From DATFDN01 sp035685165 (GTDB taxonomy: Bacteria > Pseudomonadota > Alphaproteobacteria > Acetobacterales > Acetobacteraceae): a DNA stretch of 64,000 nucleotides. The notes below the pieces were generated by a model that was not told the DNA's origin, did not search any database, and worked only from the letters and a program-made list of their open reading frames with translations. This document shows, piece after piece, positions 1 to 7,679 of the stretch. The DNA lies in the NCBI GenBank assembly GCA_035685165.1, contig DASRBI010000021.1, forward strand, positions 69,134-133,133. Direction: 5' to 3'. The first letter of the stretch is position 1. Each line of letters begins with the position of its first letter. The position numbers and the translations under genes are program-made.

Positions 1-100
1 TACCGGCTTCGCGGCGCGGGGCGGGAGTTCTGTACCGAGTCCATGCGCGGCGGGCGGCAAAACGTACCGGCTTTCGCGGCGCGTTGCGCGCTTTTGTACC
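1..100. repeat. Two imperfect 36-bp direct repeats downstream of dut
   Basis: Bases 1-36 and 65-100 both begin taccggctt and end tgtacc, share a cgcggcgcg core, and are separated by 28 bases. They differ at several internal positions, including compensating one-base shifts. They lie just past the dut stop codon. The first copy touches the window edge, so the array may continue to the left. No protein-coding potential is convincing here. The sequence shows the repeat; its nature (intergenic repeat family, RNA structure) is unknown. Confidence 0.5.
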
Positions 101-103
101 GCC

Positions 104-550
104 TCAGATCCCGGTGCTGCCGAACCCGCCGCCGCTGCGGAGGGTGGCGGGAAGCTCGGCCACCTCCTCCCAGCGCAGGCGCACGACGGGGGCGAGCACC
201 GCCTGGGCGATCCGCATCCCGCGCTCGACGGTGAACGGCTCGGCCCCGGCATTCAGCAGGATCACCTGGACCTCGCCCCGGTAGTCCTCGTCGATCGTGC
301 CCGGGCTGTTCGGCAGCGCGATGCCGTGACGGAGCGCGAGCCCCGAGCGGGGGCGAATCTGCAACTCGTAGCCCGGCGGGATGGCGATCGCGAGCCCGGT
401 CGGGATCAGCGCCCGCCCGCCTGCAGGGATGAGGACCGGCGCGGCGACGGCGGCGAGCAGATCGACCCCAGCGGCGCCGGCGCTGGCATAGGCCGGCAAA
501 GGCAGCCCCTCGCCGTGCGGCAGCCGGTGGACCTGGACGGGGACGGTCAT
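104..550 (-). CDS. dut: dUTP diphosphatase (dUTPase)
   Basis: Cytosolic homotrimeric enzyme that hydrolyses dUTP to dUMP and pyrophosphate, keeping uracil out of DNA and supplying dUMP for thymidylate synthesis. The 148-residue protein has the usual trimeric dUTPase length and the five motifs in order: AAGVDLLA near residue 30, RPRSGLALRHG, GTIDEDYRGEV with the catalytic Asp region, RIAQAVL, and the C-terminal GGGFGSTG arm. I chose the ATG whose bases overlap the stop of coaBC as ATGA, which removes a long non-homologous N-terminal extension present in the open frame. It is the last gene of a ubiE-coaBC-dut unit. Confidence 0.95.
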   Translation of the reverse strand: MTVPVQVHRLPHGEGLPLPAYASAGAAGVDLLAAVAAPVLIPAGGRALIPTGLAIAIPPGYELQIRPRSGLALRHGIALPNSPGTIDEDYRGEVQVILLNAGAEPFTVERGMRIAQAVLAPVVRLRWEEVAELPATLRSGGGFGSTGI

Positions 551-1743
551 TCCAGCGCCTCGGCGATCCGGCGGGCGAGGCGCCGGGCGACCTCCTCCTT
601 GGAAAGGCGCGGCCAGTCCTCCACCCCCGCTTCGGTGATCAGGTGCACGGCGTTCTCCGCCCCACCCATGATCCCGCTCTCGGGCGAGACGTCGTTGGCG
701 ACGATCCAGTCGCAGCCCTTGCGGGCGCGCTTGGCGGCGGCGTTCGCCATCAGATCGTCGGTTTCGGCGGCGAAGCCGACGACGAGGCGCGGGCGGTCGG
801 GACCGGGCGCGGACAGGGTGGCGAGAATGTCGGGGTTCGGGGCGAGTTCGAGCACCGGCGGGGCGGCGCCCGGCACCTTCTTCATCTTGTGCGCCGATTG
901 CCGCGCGACCCGCCAGTCGGCGACCGCCGCGGCGCACACCGCGACGTCGGCCGGGAGCGCCGCGCGGCAGGCGGCGAGCATCTCGGCGGCGGACTCCACC
1001 CGGAGCACGGCGACGCCCGGCGGATCGGGAACCGAGACGGGGCCGCTCACCAGCGTCACCCGCGCGCCCAGGGCGGCGAGGGCGGCAGCGATGGCGTGGC
1101 CCTGGCGGCCGCTGGAGCGATTGGCGATGAAACGCACCGGGTCGATCGGCTCCTGCGTCGGGCCGCTGGTGACCAGGGCGTGGCGTCCCCGCAGCGGCGC
1201 GTCGGCGCCGAGCAGGCGCTCGATGGCGGCCAGGATTTCCGGCGGCTCGGCGAGGCGGCCGAAACCCCATTCGTTGCAGGCCATCGCGCCTTCCTCCGGC
1301 CCGACCACATGGATGCCGCGCCCACGCAGCGTCGCCATGTTCGCCTGCGTGGCTTGGTGCTCCCACATCCTGACGTTCATGGCCGGGGCGACGAGCACCG
1401 GCTTGTCGGTCGCAAGCAGGAGCGTGCTGGCGAGATCATCAGCGAGCCCCGCCGCCATCTTCGCCAGGATGTCGGCCGAGGCGGGCGCGACCACCAGCAG
1501 GTCGGCGGCGCGGGAGAGCTGGATATGGCCCATCTCGCTCTCGCTGGTCAGCGAGAAAAGGTCGGAATAGACCTTGGACTCGCTCAGGGCCTGGAGAGAC
1601 AGCGGTGTGACGAACTGCGCGCCGCCCGCGGTCAGCACGCAGGTCACGCCGTATTCGGCGCGGCGCAGCAGGCGGATCAGTTCAAGCGCCTTGTAGGCGG
1701 CGATGCCGCCCGAGACGATCAGCAGGACGCGCCTGCCGCTCAC
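547..1743 (-). CDS. coaBC: Bifunctional phosphopantothenoylcysteine decarboxylase / phosphopantothenate-cysteine ligase
   Basis: Catalyses two successive steps of coenzyme A synthesis: CTP-dependent coupling of cysteine to phosphopantothenate (CoaB) and FMN-dependent decarboxylation to phosphopantetheine (CoaC). The 398-residue protein has the N-terminal flavoprotein half with the IVSGGIAAYK start, the catalytic His in MGHIQLSRAAD (about H73), the PAMN motif (about 120) and the active-site Cys in GAMACNEWG (about C156). The C-terminal half carries TSGPTQEPIDPVRFI and the KMKK lysines. The GTG start at 1743 is chosen because it begins immediately before the known family N-terminus and overlaps the ubiE stop as GTGA. 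ATG-type starts further upstream would run through ubiE. Confidence 0.95.
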   Translation of the reverse strand: MSGRRVLLIVSGGIAAYKALELIRLLRRAEYGVTCVLTAGGAQFVTPLSLQALSESKVYSDLFSLTSESEMGHIQLSRAADLLVVAPASADILAKMAAGLADDLASTLLLATDKPVLVAPAMNVRMWEHQATQANMATLRGRGIHVVGPEEGAMACNEWGFGRLAEPPEILAAIERLLGADAPLRGRHALVTSGPTQEPIDPVRFIANRSSGRQGHAIAAALAALGARVTLVSGPVSVPDPPGVAVLRVESAAEMLAACRAALPADVAVCAAAVADWRVARQSAHKMKKVPGAAPPVLELAPNPDILATLSAPGPDRPRLVVGFAAETDDLMANAAAKRARKGCDWIVANDVSPESGIMGGAENAVHLITEAGVEDWPRLSKEEVARRLARRIAEALE

Positions 1744-2495
1744 AGCCGCCAGCCCGAATGGATGGCGGCGATGCCACCCGAGAGATCCTCCCAGGCAACG
1801 CGCGCGAAGCCCGCTTCGCGCATCATCCCGGCCAGCCGCTCCTGATCGGGGAAGGTGCGGATGCTCTCGGCGAGATAGCGGTAGCTCGCCTCGTCGCGCG
1901 CCACGAGGCGGCCGAGGCGGGGCAGCACCTGGAAGGACCACGCCTCGTAGAGCGGCTCCAGCACGGCGACCTTCAGGCGGCTGAATTCCAGACAGAAGAA
2001 CCGCCCGCCGGGCTTCAGCACGCGCCGCGCCTCGGCAAGCACGGCGTCCTTGCGGGTGCAGTTGCGGAGGCCGAAGGCGATGGCGATGCGGTCGGCGATG
2101 CCGCTTCGGAAGGGCAGGCGCTCGGCATCGGCGACGACGAACTCAATGCCGGACGCGAGCCCGGCATCGAAGGCGCGGTCGCGCCCGATGGCGAGCATCC
2201 GCGCGTTGATGTCCGTCAGCAACGCCCGCCCGCCGCCCTCACGCACCCAGGCGAGGCTGACGTCGCCCGTGCCGCCGGCGAGATCGAGCAAGATGCGGCC
2301 CGGACGTGGGTCGAGCAGCGCTACCAGCCGCCGCTTCCAGGCGCGGTGAATCCCGAGCGACATCAGGTCGTTCATCAGGTCGTAGCGCGGAGCGACGCTG
2401 TCGAACACCTGGCGCACGAGGCGCGGCTTGGCCGCCGCCGGCACCGTGCGGAAACCGAAATCGGCCGTCTCGTTTCCGGTCCGGTTGTGGCTCAT
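1740..2495 (-). CDS. ubiE: Ubiquinone/menaquinone C-methyltransferase UbiE
   Basis: SAM-dependent C-methyltransferase of the ubiquinone (and where present menaquinone) pathway, acting on the membrane-associated polyprenyl-benzoquinol. The 251-residue protein has the family entry motif FDSVAPRYDLMNDLMSLG (about 31-48), the SAM-binding DLAGGTGD (about 71-78) and the late signature SIRTFPDQERLAGMMREAGF. The ATG at 2495 gives the expected length; the longer open frame upstream is antisense to mutM. It is the first gene of the ubiE-coaBC-dut unit and divergent from mutM with 31 bases between starts, so both promoters must sit in or near that gap. Confidence 0.95.
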   Translation of the reverse strand: MSHNRTGNETADFGFRTVPAAAKPRLVRQVFDSVAPRYDLMNDLMSLGIHRAWKRRLVALLDPRPGRILLDLAGGTGDVSLAWVREGGGRALLTDINARMLAIGRDRAFDAGLASGIEFVVADAERLPFRSGIADRIAIAFGLRNCTRKDAVLAEARRVLKPGGRFFCLEFSRLKVAVLEPLYEAWSFQVLPRLGRLVARDEASYRYLAESIRTFPDQERLAGMMREAGFARVAWEDLSGGIAAIHSGWRL

Positions 2496-2526
2496 TCTGC
2501 CTGATCGTATAGCCCACGGCGTATCC

Positions 2527-3369
2527 ATGCCGGAACTCCCCGAAGTCGAGACTGTGATGCGGGCCATGCGCGCGCGGTTGCTCGAGCACGCAATCCGCCG
2601 CGCCGAGGTGCGGCGGGCCGATCTGCGCTGGAAGCTGCCCACGGGGCTCGCGGCGCGGCTCACCGGAGCGCGGGTGACGGGCTTCCGCCGCCGGGGCAAG
2701 TACATCCTGATGCGGCTCGAGGGCGGCGACAGCGTGCTCGTGCATCTCGGCATGTCGGGCCGCGTGGTGCTGGCGCCGCCCGGCCGTAACGACCCCGAAG
2801 CGGGGCACGAGCATCTGGTGATGGAGACCGATGACGGCTGGCGGCTCGGGCTGATCGACCCGCGCCGGTTCGGGATGGTGGATTTGGTGCCGACCGCCGA
2901 GGAGGACCGCCACCGCCTGCTTGCCGAACTCGGCCCGGAGCCGCTCGGTCCCGACTTCACGCCGGAGCGGCTGAGCGCGGCGCTGAAGGGCAAGCGCACC
3001 TCGGTGAAAGCCGCGCTGATGGACCAGGGCGTGGTTGCCGGGCTCGGCAATATCTACGTCAGCGAGGCGCTGTTCCGTGCCGGGATCAACCCGCGGCGGC
3101 TGGCATCGACCGTCCCGGGCGAGCGTGCCGCGCGGCTCGTGCCGGCGATCAAGGCGACGCTGAACGAAGCAATCGAAGCTGGCGGGTCGAGCCTGCGCGA
3201 CTATGTGCAGCCGGACGGCGCACTCGGCTATTTCCAGCACGCCTGGAACGTCTATGGCCGCGAGGGCGAGCCCTGCCCGCGATGCCCGGGATCGCCCGGA
3301 TGCCGCTTCATCCGGCGCATCGTGCAGGGCGGGCGCAGCACGTTCTATTGCCCGCGTATCCAGCGCTAG
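2527..3369 (+). CDS. mutM: Formamidopyrimidine-DNA glycosylase with altered zinc finger
   Basis: Bifunctional base-excision repair enzyme that removes 8-oxoguanine and FaPy lesions and nicks the abasic site. The 280-residue protein starts with the catalytic MPELPEVETV (Pro2 as Schiff-base nucleophile, Glu3), has the helix-two-turn-helix and ends in the DNA-binding zinc-finger region. The arrangement of possible ligands is unusual: Cys250, Cys253, an extra Cys259 and Cys275 are present, but the position of the normal fourth ligand in the family ending (YCxxCQ) is Ile278, encoded ATC. The GRST phosphate-contact Arg is kept. The extra Cys might substitute, or the finger may be metal-free. Identity as Fpg is secure; full activity is not. 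Confidence 0.92.
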   Translation: MPELPEVETVMRAMRARLLEHAIRRAEVRRADLRWKLPTGLAARLTGARVTGFRRRGKYILMRLEGGDSVLVHLGMSGRVVLAPPGRNDPEAGHEHLVMETDDGWRLGLIDPRRFGMVDLVPTAEEDRHRLLAELGPEPLGPDFTPERLSAALKGKRTSVKAALMDQGVVAGLGNIYVSEALFRAGINPRRLASTVPGERAARLVPAIKATLNEAIEAGGSSLRDYVQPDGALGYFQHAWNVYGREGEPCPRCPGSPGCRFIRRIVQGGRSTFYCPRIQR

Positions 3370-3403
3370 CTAGACCGCCCGGCGACGTAGCACGGAGATC
3401 GTC

Positions 3404-4186
3404 ATGGCGCGGTCCTACGAGATGATCCTGGTCGAAACGCATGGCCCGGTCGGCCTGATCCGGCTCAATCGCCCGCAGGCGTTGAACGCGCTCTGCGATC
3501 AGCTCATGACCGAGCTCGGCGAGCAGCTTCTTGCCTTCGACGCCGATCCGGCGATCGGCGCGATCGTGCTGACCGGCAGCGACAAGGCGTTCGCCGCGGG
3601 CGCCGACATCAAGGAGATGCGCGACCTCACGCACCCTTCGGCGCTGATGGAGGACTTTATCGGCCGCCGCTGGGAGACCGTCACGCAAGTGAAAAAGCCG
3701 GTCGTGGCGGCGGTTGCCGGGTTCGCGCTCGGCGGCGGCTGCGAGCTGGCGATGATGTGCGACATCATCCTCGCGGCCGACACCGCGAAGTTCGGCCAGC
3801 CCGAGATCAATCTCGGCGTTATTCCGGGAGCGGGCGGCACGCAGCGGCTGACCCGCGCGGTCGGCAAGTCGAAGGCGATGGAGATGGTGCTGACGGCACG
3901 CTTCATGGACGCCGCCGAGGCCGAGCGCGCCAACCTCGTCTCACGGGTCGTCCCGGCGGATCAGCTTCTCGCCGAGGCGCTGAAGCTCGGCGAGAAGCTC
4001 GCGTCCCTCTCGCCCGTCGCGGTGGCGGTCGCCAAGCAGGCGGTCAACCGCGCCTTTGAGACGACGCTCGCCGAGGGCGTGCGCTTCGAACGCGCGGTGT
4101 TCCTGACCCTGTTCGGCACGCCGGACCAGAAAGAGGGCATGGCGGCCTTCGTCGAGAAGCGGAAACCGAGCTTCCAGCGCGGCTGA
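3404..4186 (+). CDS. Enoyl-CoA hydratase (crotonase family)
   Basis: Hydrates trans-2-enoyl-CoA to 3-hydroxyacyl-CoA in fatty-acid or amino-acid oxidation. The 260-residue length is typical. The oxyanion-hole region AAGADIKEM (about 66) and GFALGGGCELAMMCD (about 106-120), with the first catalytic Glu, are present. The second catalytic Glu lies in GQPEINLGVIPGAGGTQRL (about 132-150). The start is preceded by ACGGAGAT, a good ribosome site. The position between mutM and rpsT/dnaA is common in alphaproteobacteria, so the gene is ancestral here. The exact acyl chain is not readable from sequence. Confidence 0.93.
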   Translation: MARSYEMILVETHGPVGLIRLNRPQALNALCDQLMTELGEQLLAFDADPAIGAIVLTGSDKAFAAGADIKEMRDLTHPSALMEDFIGRRWETVTQVKKPVVAAVAGFALGGGCELAMMCDIILAADTAKFGQPEINLGVIPGAGGTQRLTRAVGKSKAMEMVLTARFMDAAEAERANLVSRVVPADQLLAEALKLGEKLASLSPVAVAVAKQAVNRAFETTLAEGVRFERAVFLTLFGTPDQKEGMAAFVEKRKPSFQRG

Positions 4187-4197
4187 TAGCCGGCCGC

Positions 4198-4226
4198 TTG
4201 ACCGCCCGGCGGGGGGTGCCTAAACA
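4198..4226 (+). promoter_or_regulatory. Probable sigma-70-type promoter of rpsT
   Basis: TTGACC at 4198-4203 and TAAACA at 4221-4226 are separated by exactly 17 bases, 55 bases upstream of the rpsT ATG. The -35 box matches the consensus at five of six positions; the -10 box is weaker. Called from pattern and position only. Confidence 0.5.
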
Positions 4227-4239
4227 CCGCCCCCTTGCC

Positions 4240-4255
4240 GCCGGCGCAAGCCGGC
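4240..4255 (+). other. GNRA-tetraloop hairpin in the rpsT leader
   Basis: gccggc, gcaa, gccggc: a perfect 6-bp stem closed by a GCAA tetraloop, between the predicted promoter and the rpsT start. It would be part of the rpsT leader RNA. S20 leaders are known to be translationally controlled in enterobacteria; a role here is inference. Confidence 0.45.
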
Positions 4256-4281
4256 TGTCACCCCGCAGACGAACAGGACGC

Positions 4282-4551
4282 ATGGCCAACACCGCCTCCG
4301 CGCGCAAGCGCATTCGCCAGACCCGCCGCCGCACGCTCCGCAACCAGGCGCGCAAATCGCGCATGCGGACCTTCGTCAAGAAGGTCGAGGCGGCGATCGC
4401 GGGCGGCGACAAGGAGGCGGCGGGTGCGGCGCTGCGGGCGGCGCAGCCGGAAATGCAGCGCGCCGCGGGCAAAGGGGTGATCCACGCCAACACGGTGGCC
4501 CGCAAGCTCTCCCGCCTGTCGGCCCGCATCAAGAAGCTGGCACCCGCGTAA
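4282..4551 (+). CDS. rpsT: 30S ribosomal protein S20
   Basis: Primary 16S rRNA-binding protein of the small subunit. The 89-residue, strongly basic protein has the diagnostic start MANTASARKRIRQ, then RNQARKSRMRTFVKKVE, and a C-terminal half with KGVIHANTVARKLSRLSARIKKL, all standard S20. The ATG at 4282 is chosen because S20 always begins MANxxSA; the frame is open further upstream. It stands alone between ech and dnaA with its own predicted promoter. Confidence 0.97.
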   Translation: MANTASARKRIRQTRRRTLRNQARKSRMRTFVKKVEAAIAGGDKEAAGAALRAAQPEMQRAAGKGVIHANTVARKLSRLSARIKKLAPA

Positions 4552-4869
4552 CTGCCTTGTAGCGGCGGTGTTGACCTCGCCACCGCCGGTGTGAATAGTG
4601 TCACGGTTTCGTGAGCCGATCGGCCTGACAAGTCGACAGGGAGTATTGGCATGCCCCTGGATACAACCTCACGCTGTAAACGTGGTCCCATCACAACTGT
4701 CGGGCCCTCGGACAAAGCGGCGAACCTGAATAGTGATTGCCGCGACAGAGGTTTCGGCTTACCGTTTATTGGTCCGAACGGAGGCCAGCACCTGATTCTA
4801 CTTTAGAATTGCTGCGGGGTCGCCTGGATCCCGCAGATTCCGGAAGTTGAGAGCGGCCGCTAAGAGCCG
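4552..4869 (+). promoter_or_regulatory. 318-bp rpsT-dnaA intergenic region with a possible dnaA promoter
   Basis: TTGACC (4571-4576) and AATAGT (4594-4599) are spaced 17 bases and could drive dnaA with a long leader. An inverted repeat cggcggtg (4563-4570) / caccgccg (4581-4588) overlaps the -35 box and could act as an operator or as the end of the rpsT transcript; it has no T-run. I see no TTATCCACA-type DnaA box and no AT-rich unwinding segment. Beyond about 4600 I recognise nothing else. Confidence 0.4.
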
Positions 4870-6360
4870 ATGCATTCGGGGCGATCTTCGGTGACGTCAC
4901 ACAGCGATATCATTGACTCTGTAACGAGCGCGACTGCCACGAATTCGGCAGCGGACGACGACCTTGCACTGCAATGGGACCGGGTGAGGGCGCGACTTCT
5001 GGCCGAAGTCGGCGAGGTGGAATTCCGTTCTTGGCTGCGGCCGCTCAGGCTGGTGGCGCTGGACGGCGACGAGCTGACGCTGCATCTACCGAGCCGCTTT
5101 CACTGCGACTGGGTGCGCGAGCATTACGGCGCGAGGCTGCGGGCGCTCTGGCAGTCGGAAAACAGCGCCGTTCGCCGCGTCGATATCCGCCTCGGCTCCG
5201 CCCTGCCCACGGAAACACCATGCGCCGTGCTCGAGGAAGCCGCCGATGAGGTGCCGATCGTCTCCCCCTCGTTGTTGCGCGCCCGCCCCGCTCCGCCACG
5301 CACCGAGGACCGCGCGGCGGAGCCGCGCACCGATCTAGTCGCCGCGCTCGATCCGCGCTTCACCTTCGACAGTTTCGTCGTGGGCAAGCCGAACGAGTTC
5401 GCCCATGCCTGCGCGCGCCGCGTGGCGGAAAGGCCGTCCAGCCCCGGCTTCAACCCGCTGTTCCTCTATGGTGGCGTCGGCCTCGGCAAGACGCACCTCA
5501 TGCACGCCATCGCCTGGGACCTCGTGAACAACGGCCGGCGTGCGAGCGTGGCCTATATGTCGGCCGAGAAGTTCATGTACCGCTTCATCGCCGCGATCCG
5601 CAGCCAGTCCACGATGGAGTTCAAGGAGACGCTGCGGAGCGTCGACGTGCTGATGGTCGACGACCTGCAATTCCTGATCGGCAAGGAGAACACCCAAGAA
5701 GAGTTCTTCCACACCTTCAACGCGCTGGTGGACGCCGGCAAGCAGATCGTCGTCTCGGCGGACAAATCGCCGTCCGATCTTTCCGGGCTCGAGGACCGGC
5801 TGCGGACCCGGCTGAATTGCGGCATGGTAGCCGACCTCCATGCCACGACCTTCGAGCTTCGCATCTCGATCCTGGAATCGAAGGCGGCGCGGGCCGGCGT
5901 GGCGGTGCCGCCGAAGGTGCTGGAATTCCTGGCCCACAAGATCACCAGCAATGTCCGGGAACTCGAGGGGGCGCTGACGCGGCTGATCGCGCACGCCAAC
6001 CTGTTCAATCGCGCCATCACGCTTGAGGGCGCGCCGGAGGTTCTGCACGACATACTGAAGGCGCACGATCGCCGCGTGACGATCGAGGAGATCCAGCGGA
6101 AAGTCGCGGAGCACTACATGATCCGCCTCAACGACATGACCTCGGCGCGACGGGCCCGACAGATCGCGCGCCCGCGCCAGGTGGCCATGTATCTGGCGAA
6201 GCAGTTGACCAGCCGCAGCCTGCCCGAGATCGGCCGCCGCTTCGGCGACCGCGATCACACCACGGTCATCCACGCGATCAAGCAGGTCGGATTGTTGATG
6301 GAGCGGGACGCCGCCTTCGCCGAGGACGTGGAGCTGTTGCGCCGGATGCTGGAATCCTAA
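4870..6360 (+). CDS. dnaA: Chromosomal replication initiator protein DnaA
   Basis: AAA+ ATPase that binds the replication origin and opens the duplex. The 496-residue protein has domain I (about 34-98, LQWDRVRARL to RALWQ), a variable linker rich in Pro/Ala/Glu (about 100-160), the AAA+ core with Walker A GGVGLGKTH (201-209) and Walker B VLMVDDLQF (260-268), and the DNA-binding domain IV with the DnaA signature DRDHTTVIHAI (about 460-470). About 30 extra Ser/Thr-rich residues precede domain I; a later start cannot be excluded, but no better ATG is in frame. It is expected to be constitutive and cell-cycle controlled. Confidence 0.97.
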   Translation: MHSGRSSVTSHSDIIDSVTSATATNSAADDDLALQWDRVRARLLAEVGEVEFRSWLRPLRLVALDGDELTLHLPSRFHCDWVREHYGARLRALWQSENSAVRRVDIRLGSALPTETPCAVLEEAADEVPIVSPSLLRARPAPPRTEDRAAEPRTDLVAALDPRFTFDSFVVGKPNEFAHACARRVAERPSSPGFNPLFLYGGVGLGKTHLMHAIAWDLVNNGRRASVAYMSAEKFMYRFIAAIRSQSTMEFKETLRSVDVLMVDDLQFLIGKENTQEEFFHTFNALVDAGKQIVVSADKSPSDLSGLEDRLRTRLNCGMVADLHATTFELRISILESKAARAGVAVPPKVLEFLAHKITSNVRELEGALTRLIAHANLFNRAITLEGAPEVLHDILKAHDRRVTIEEIQRKVAEHYMIRLNDMTSARRARQIARPRQVAMYLAKQLTSRSLPEIGRRFGDRDHTTVIHAIKQVGLLMERDAAFAEDVELLRRMLES

Positions 6361-6377
6361 CCGGCGTCTCCTTTGCT

Positions 6378-7130
6378 CTAACCTAAGCCGACGCCCCCGC
6401 CCTGTCTCGGTCGCGTGGCGGCAATTTCGCTCACCAGCTTGCGGACGATCGCCTCGCCGAAGCTGTTGTAATCGTGCACGATCAGCACAAAGCTGGTTTC
6501 GCCCGCCGTGACGTGCTCGCGGTAGTAGTTGTCGAGCCCGCCGGGCGGATGCGTGTGCGCCTGCAGCCACGGCACGTTGCTTTCGTTGGCGATGGCGAGC
6601 CCGTTGATCGTCACGCCGTCGCGCGCGGCCTCGTCGCGCGCCTCTTCAACCGGCCGGCCGGCGTTGTTGGTGCCGTCGCCCGCGATGTCGATCACGCGCC
6701 GGGTCGGCTCCACGCCGCTGCTGGCAAGGCTTTGCAATGCCAGCGTAATGCCGTCACCGATCGCGGTATGGCCCCAGGCGCTGCGCGGCGCGTCGTGCAC
6801 GCGCTCTCCGAACGCCTTGGCGCCAGCGGCATCGCGAATGACGGTCCAGTCCACCACACTCGCCACCTGCCCGGCGCCGGCGAATTCCTCGAACGTGACG
6901 GCGATCGCGCCCACCGGCCCCGAGCCGATCGCCTCGATCACTCGCGGATCGTTGAAGGCAGCAAGATATCCTTCCTTCTGCAACTTGTATTCGTCGGCAT
7001 TGATGCTGCCCGAAACGTCGTCGAGCAGCACCAGCGCGATGTCGACCGGCGTGGCGGCGGCGGCTTCGTGGGCGCGAACCAGGATGAAGGCCGCCGCGGC
7101 GCAGGCGGCATAGAGGGAGATCGCTCGCAT
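6378..7130 (-). CDS. Secreted DUF1194 protein (von Willebrand A-like)
   Basis: Function unknown. The 250-residue product starts with a signal peptide (MRAISLYAACAAAAFILVRAHEAAAA, cleavage near 26), followed by a von Willebrand factor A-like fold. The metal-site motif DDVSGSIN (DxSxS, about 35-42) and the later GDGTNNAG loop are seen. These features match the DUF1194 family of alphaproteobacteria. It is likely periplasmic, binding a divalent metal and a protein partner. The ATG at 7130 is preferred over one 42 bases upstream because it places the signal peptide at the N-terminus. It is convergent with dnaA and divergent from the cupin gene. Confidence 0.8.
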   Translation of the reverse strand: MRAISLYAACAAAAFILVRAHEAAAATPVDIALVLLDDVSGSINADEYKLQKEGYLAAFNDPRVIEAIGSGPVGAIAVTFEEFAGAGQVASVVDWTVIRDAAGAKAFGERVHDAPRSAWGHTAIGDGITLALQSLASSGVEPTRRVIDIAGDGTNNAGRPVEEARDEAARDGVTINGLAIANESNVPWLQAHTHPPGGLDNYYREHVTAGETSFVLIVHDYNSFGEAIVRKLVSEIAATRPRQGGGVGLG

Positions 7131-7203
7131 CGTGGAACCTCCTCTGCCCGCCAAGAGGATTGCGGAACCCATTGCCTTGCGTCAATCGAGATCGTGGATA
7201 GGC

Positions 7204-7232
7204 TTGACAGGGCCCGCAAGCGGGCGCGCGAT
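7204..7232 (+). promoter_or_regulatory. Possible promoter and hairpin upstream of the cupin gene
   Basis: A perfect TTGACA (7204-7209) lies 57 bases upstream of the cupin start. It is directly followed by the inverted repeat gcccgc-aa-gcgggc (7212-7225), in the place where an operator would overlap the promoter spacer. No good -10 box is seen at 17 bases. Confidence 0.3.
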
Positions 7233-7265
7233 CCGATCTCCGCTGCAACATACGGAGGAACCATC

Positions 7266-7679
7266 ATGCCCGACACCAATGTGCGGCCGCGCCGGCGGCT
7301 GCTCGCCGATGCGCCCTCGCCGCCGTCGCACTATGTCGACGTGGTCAACATGCCCTGGCAGACCTCGCAGTTCCCGGGGATCGAGCACAAGGTGCTGTTC
7401 ACCGACCCGGCGAGCGGCATGTCCACCTTGCTGTTCCGGCTGGCGCCCGGCGCAGTCGTGCCGCTGCACGAGCATACTGGGGTGGAGCTGACCTACGTGC
7501 TCGAGGGCAGCCTCGTGGACGACGAAGGCGCCTGCACGGCCGGCAATTTCGTCTGGCGCCCGTCCGGCAACACGCACGTCGCGCACGCGCCGAACGGTGC
7601 GCTGCTGCTCGGCGTGTTCATGCGCCCCAACCATTTCGCCGAGGGGCAGAAGTTCTTTACCGAGGCGCCGTCCCGCTAG
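7266..7679 (+). CDS. Cupin-domain protein, ChrR-like
   Basis: Small single-cupin protein of 137 residues. The conserved cupin metal motif is visible as PLHEHTGVELTYVLEGSL (HxH with following Glu, about 67-85) and the second motif as SGNTHVAH (about 103-110). It resembles the C-terminal cupin of the ChrR anti-sigma family, without the N-terminal sigma-binding zinc domain, so it is probably a metal-binding enzyme or sensor rather than an anti-sigma factor. The substrate is unknown. The start is supported by a strong ribosome site, ACGGAGGAA, 5 bases before ATG. Its last 23 bases overlap the convergent gene at 7657-8001. Confidence 0.85.
   Translation: MPDTNVRPRRRLLADAPSPPSHYVDVVNMPWQTSQFPGIEHKVLFTDPASGMSTLLFRLAPGAVVPLHEHTGVELTYVLEGSLVDDEGACTAGNFVWRPSGNTHVAHAPNGALLLGVFMRPNHFAEGQKFFTEAPSR

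Noticed and set aside
1..100. CRISPR array at the left edge
   Set aside because: Repeat and spacer lengths fit, but the two units differ at many positions and there are no cas genes or further units in view.
104..1366. A single 420-residue minus-strand frame containing dUTPase
   Set aside because: Only the last 148 residues resemble dUTPase; the rest is the out-of-frame reading of coaBC. The ATGA overlap at 547-550 marks the true start.
4563..4588. Rho-independent terminator after rpsT
   Set aside because: The 8-bp inverted repeat has a 10-base loop and no T-run, and it overlaps a promoter-like box.
5335..6570. Long minus-strand frame (about 410 residues) opposite dnaA
   Set aside because: Composition is His/Arg/Gln-rich, as expected from antisense of a GC-rich gene, with no family motif; dnaA on the other strand is certain.
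6474..7679. 401-residue plus-strand frame covering the cupin gene
   Set aside because: The first two-thirds are antisense to the DUF1194 gene; the strong ribosome site and ATG at 7266 mark the true cupin start.
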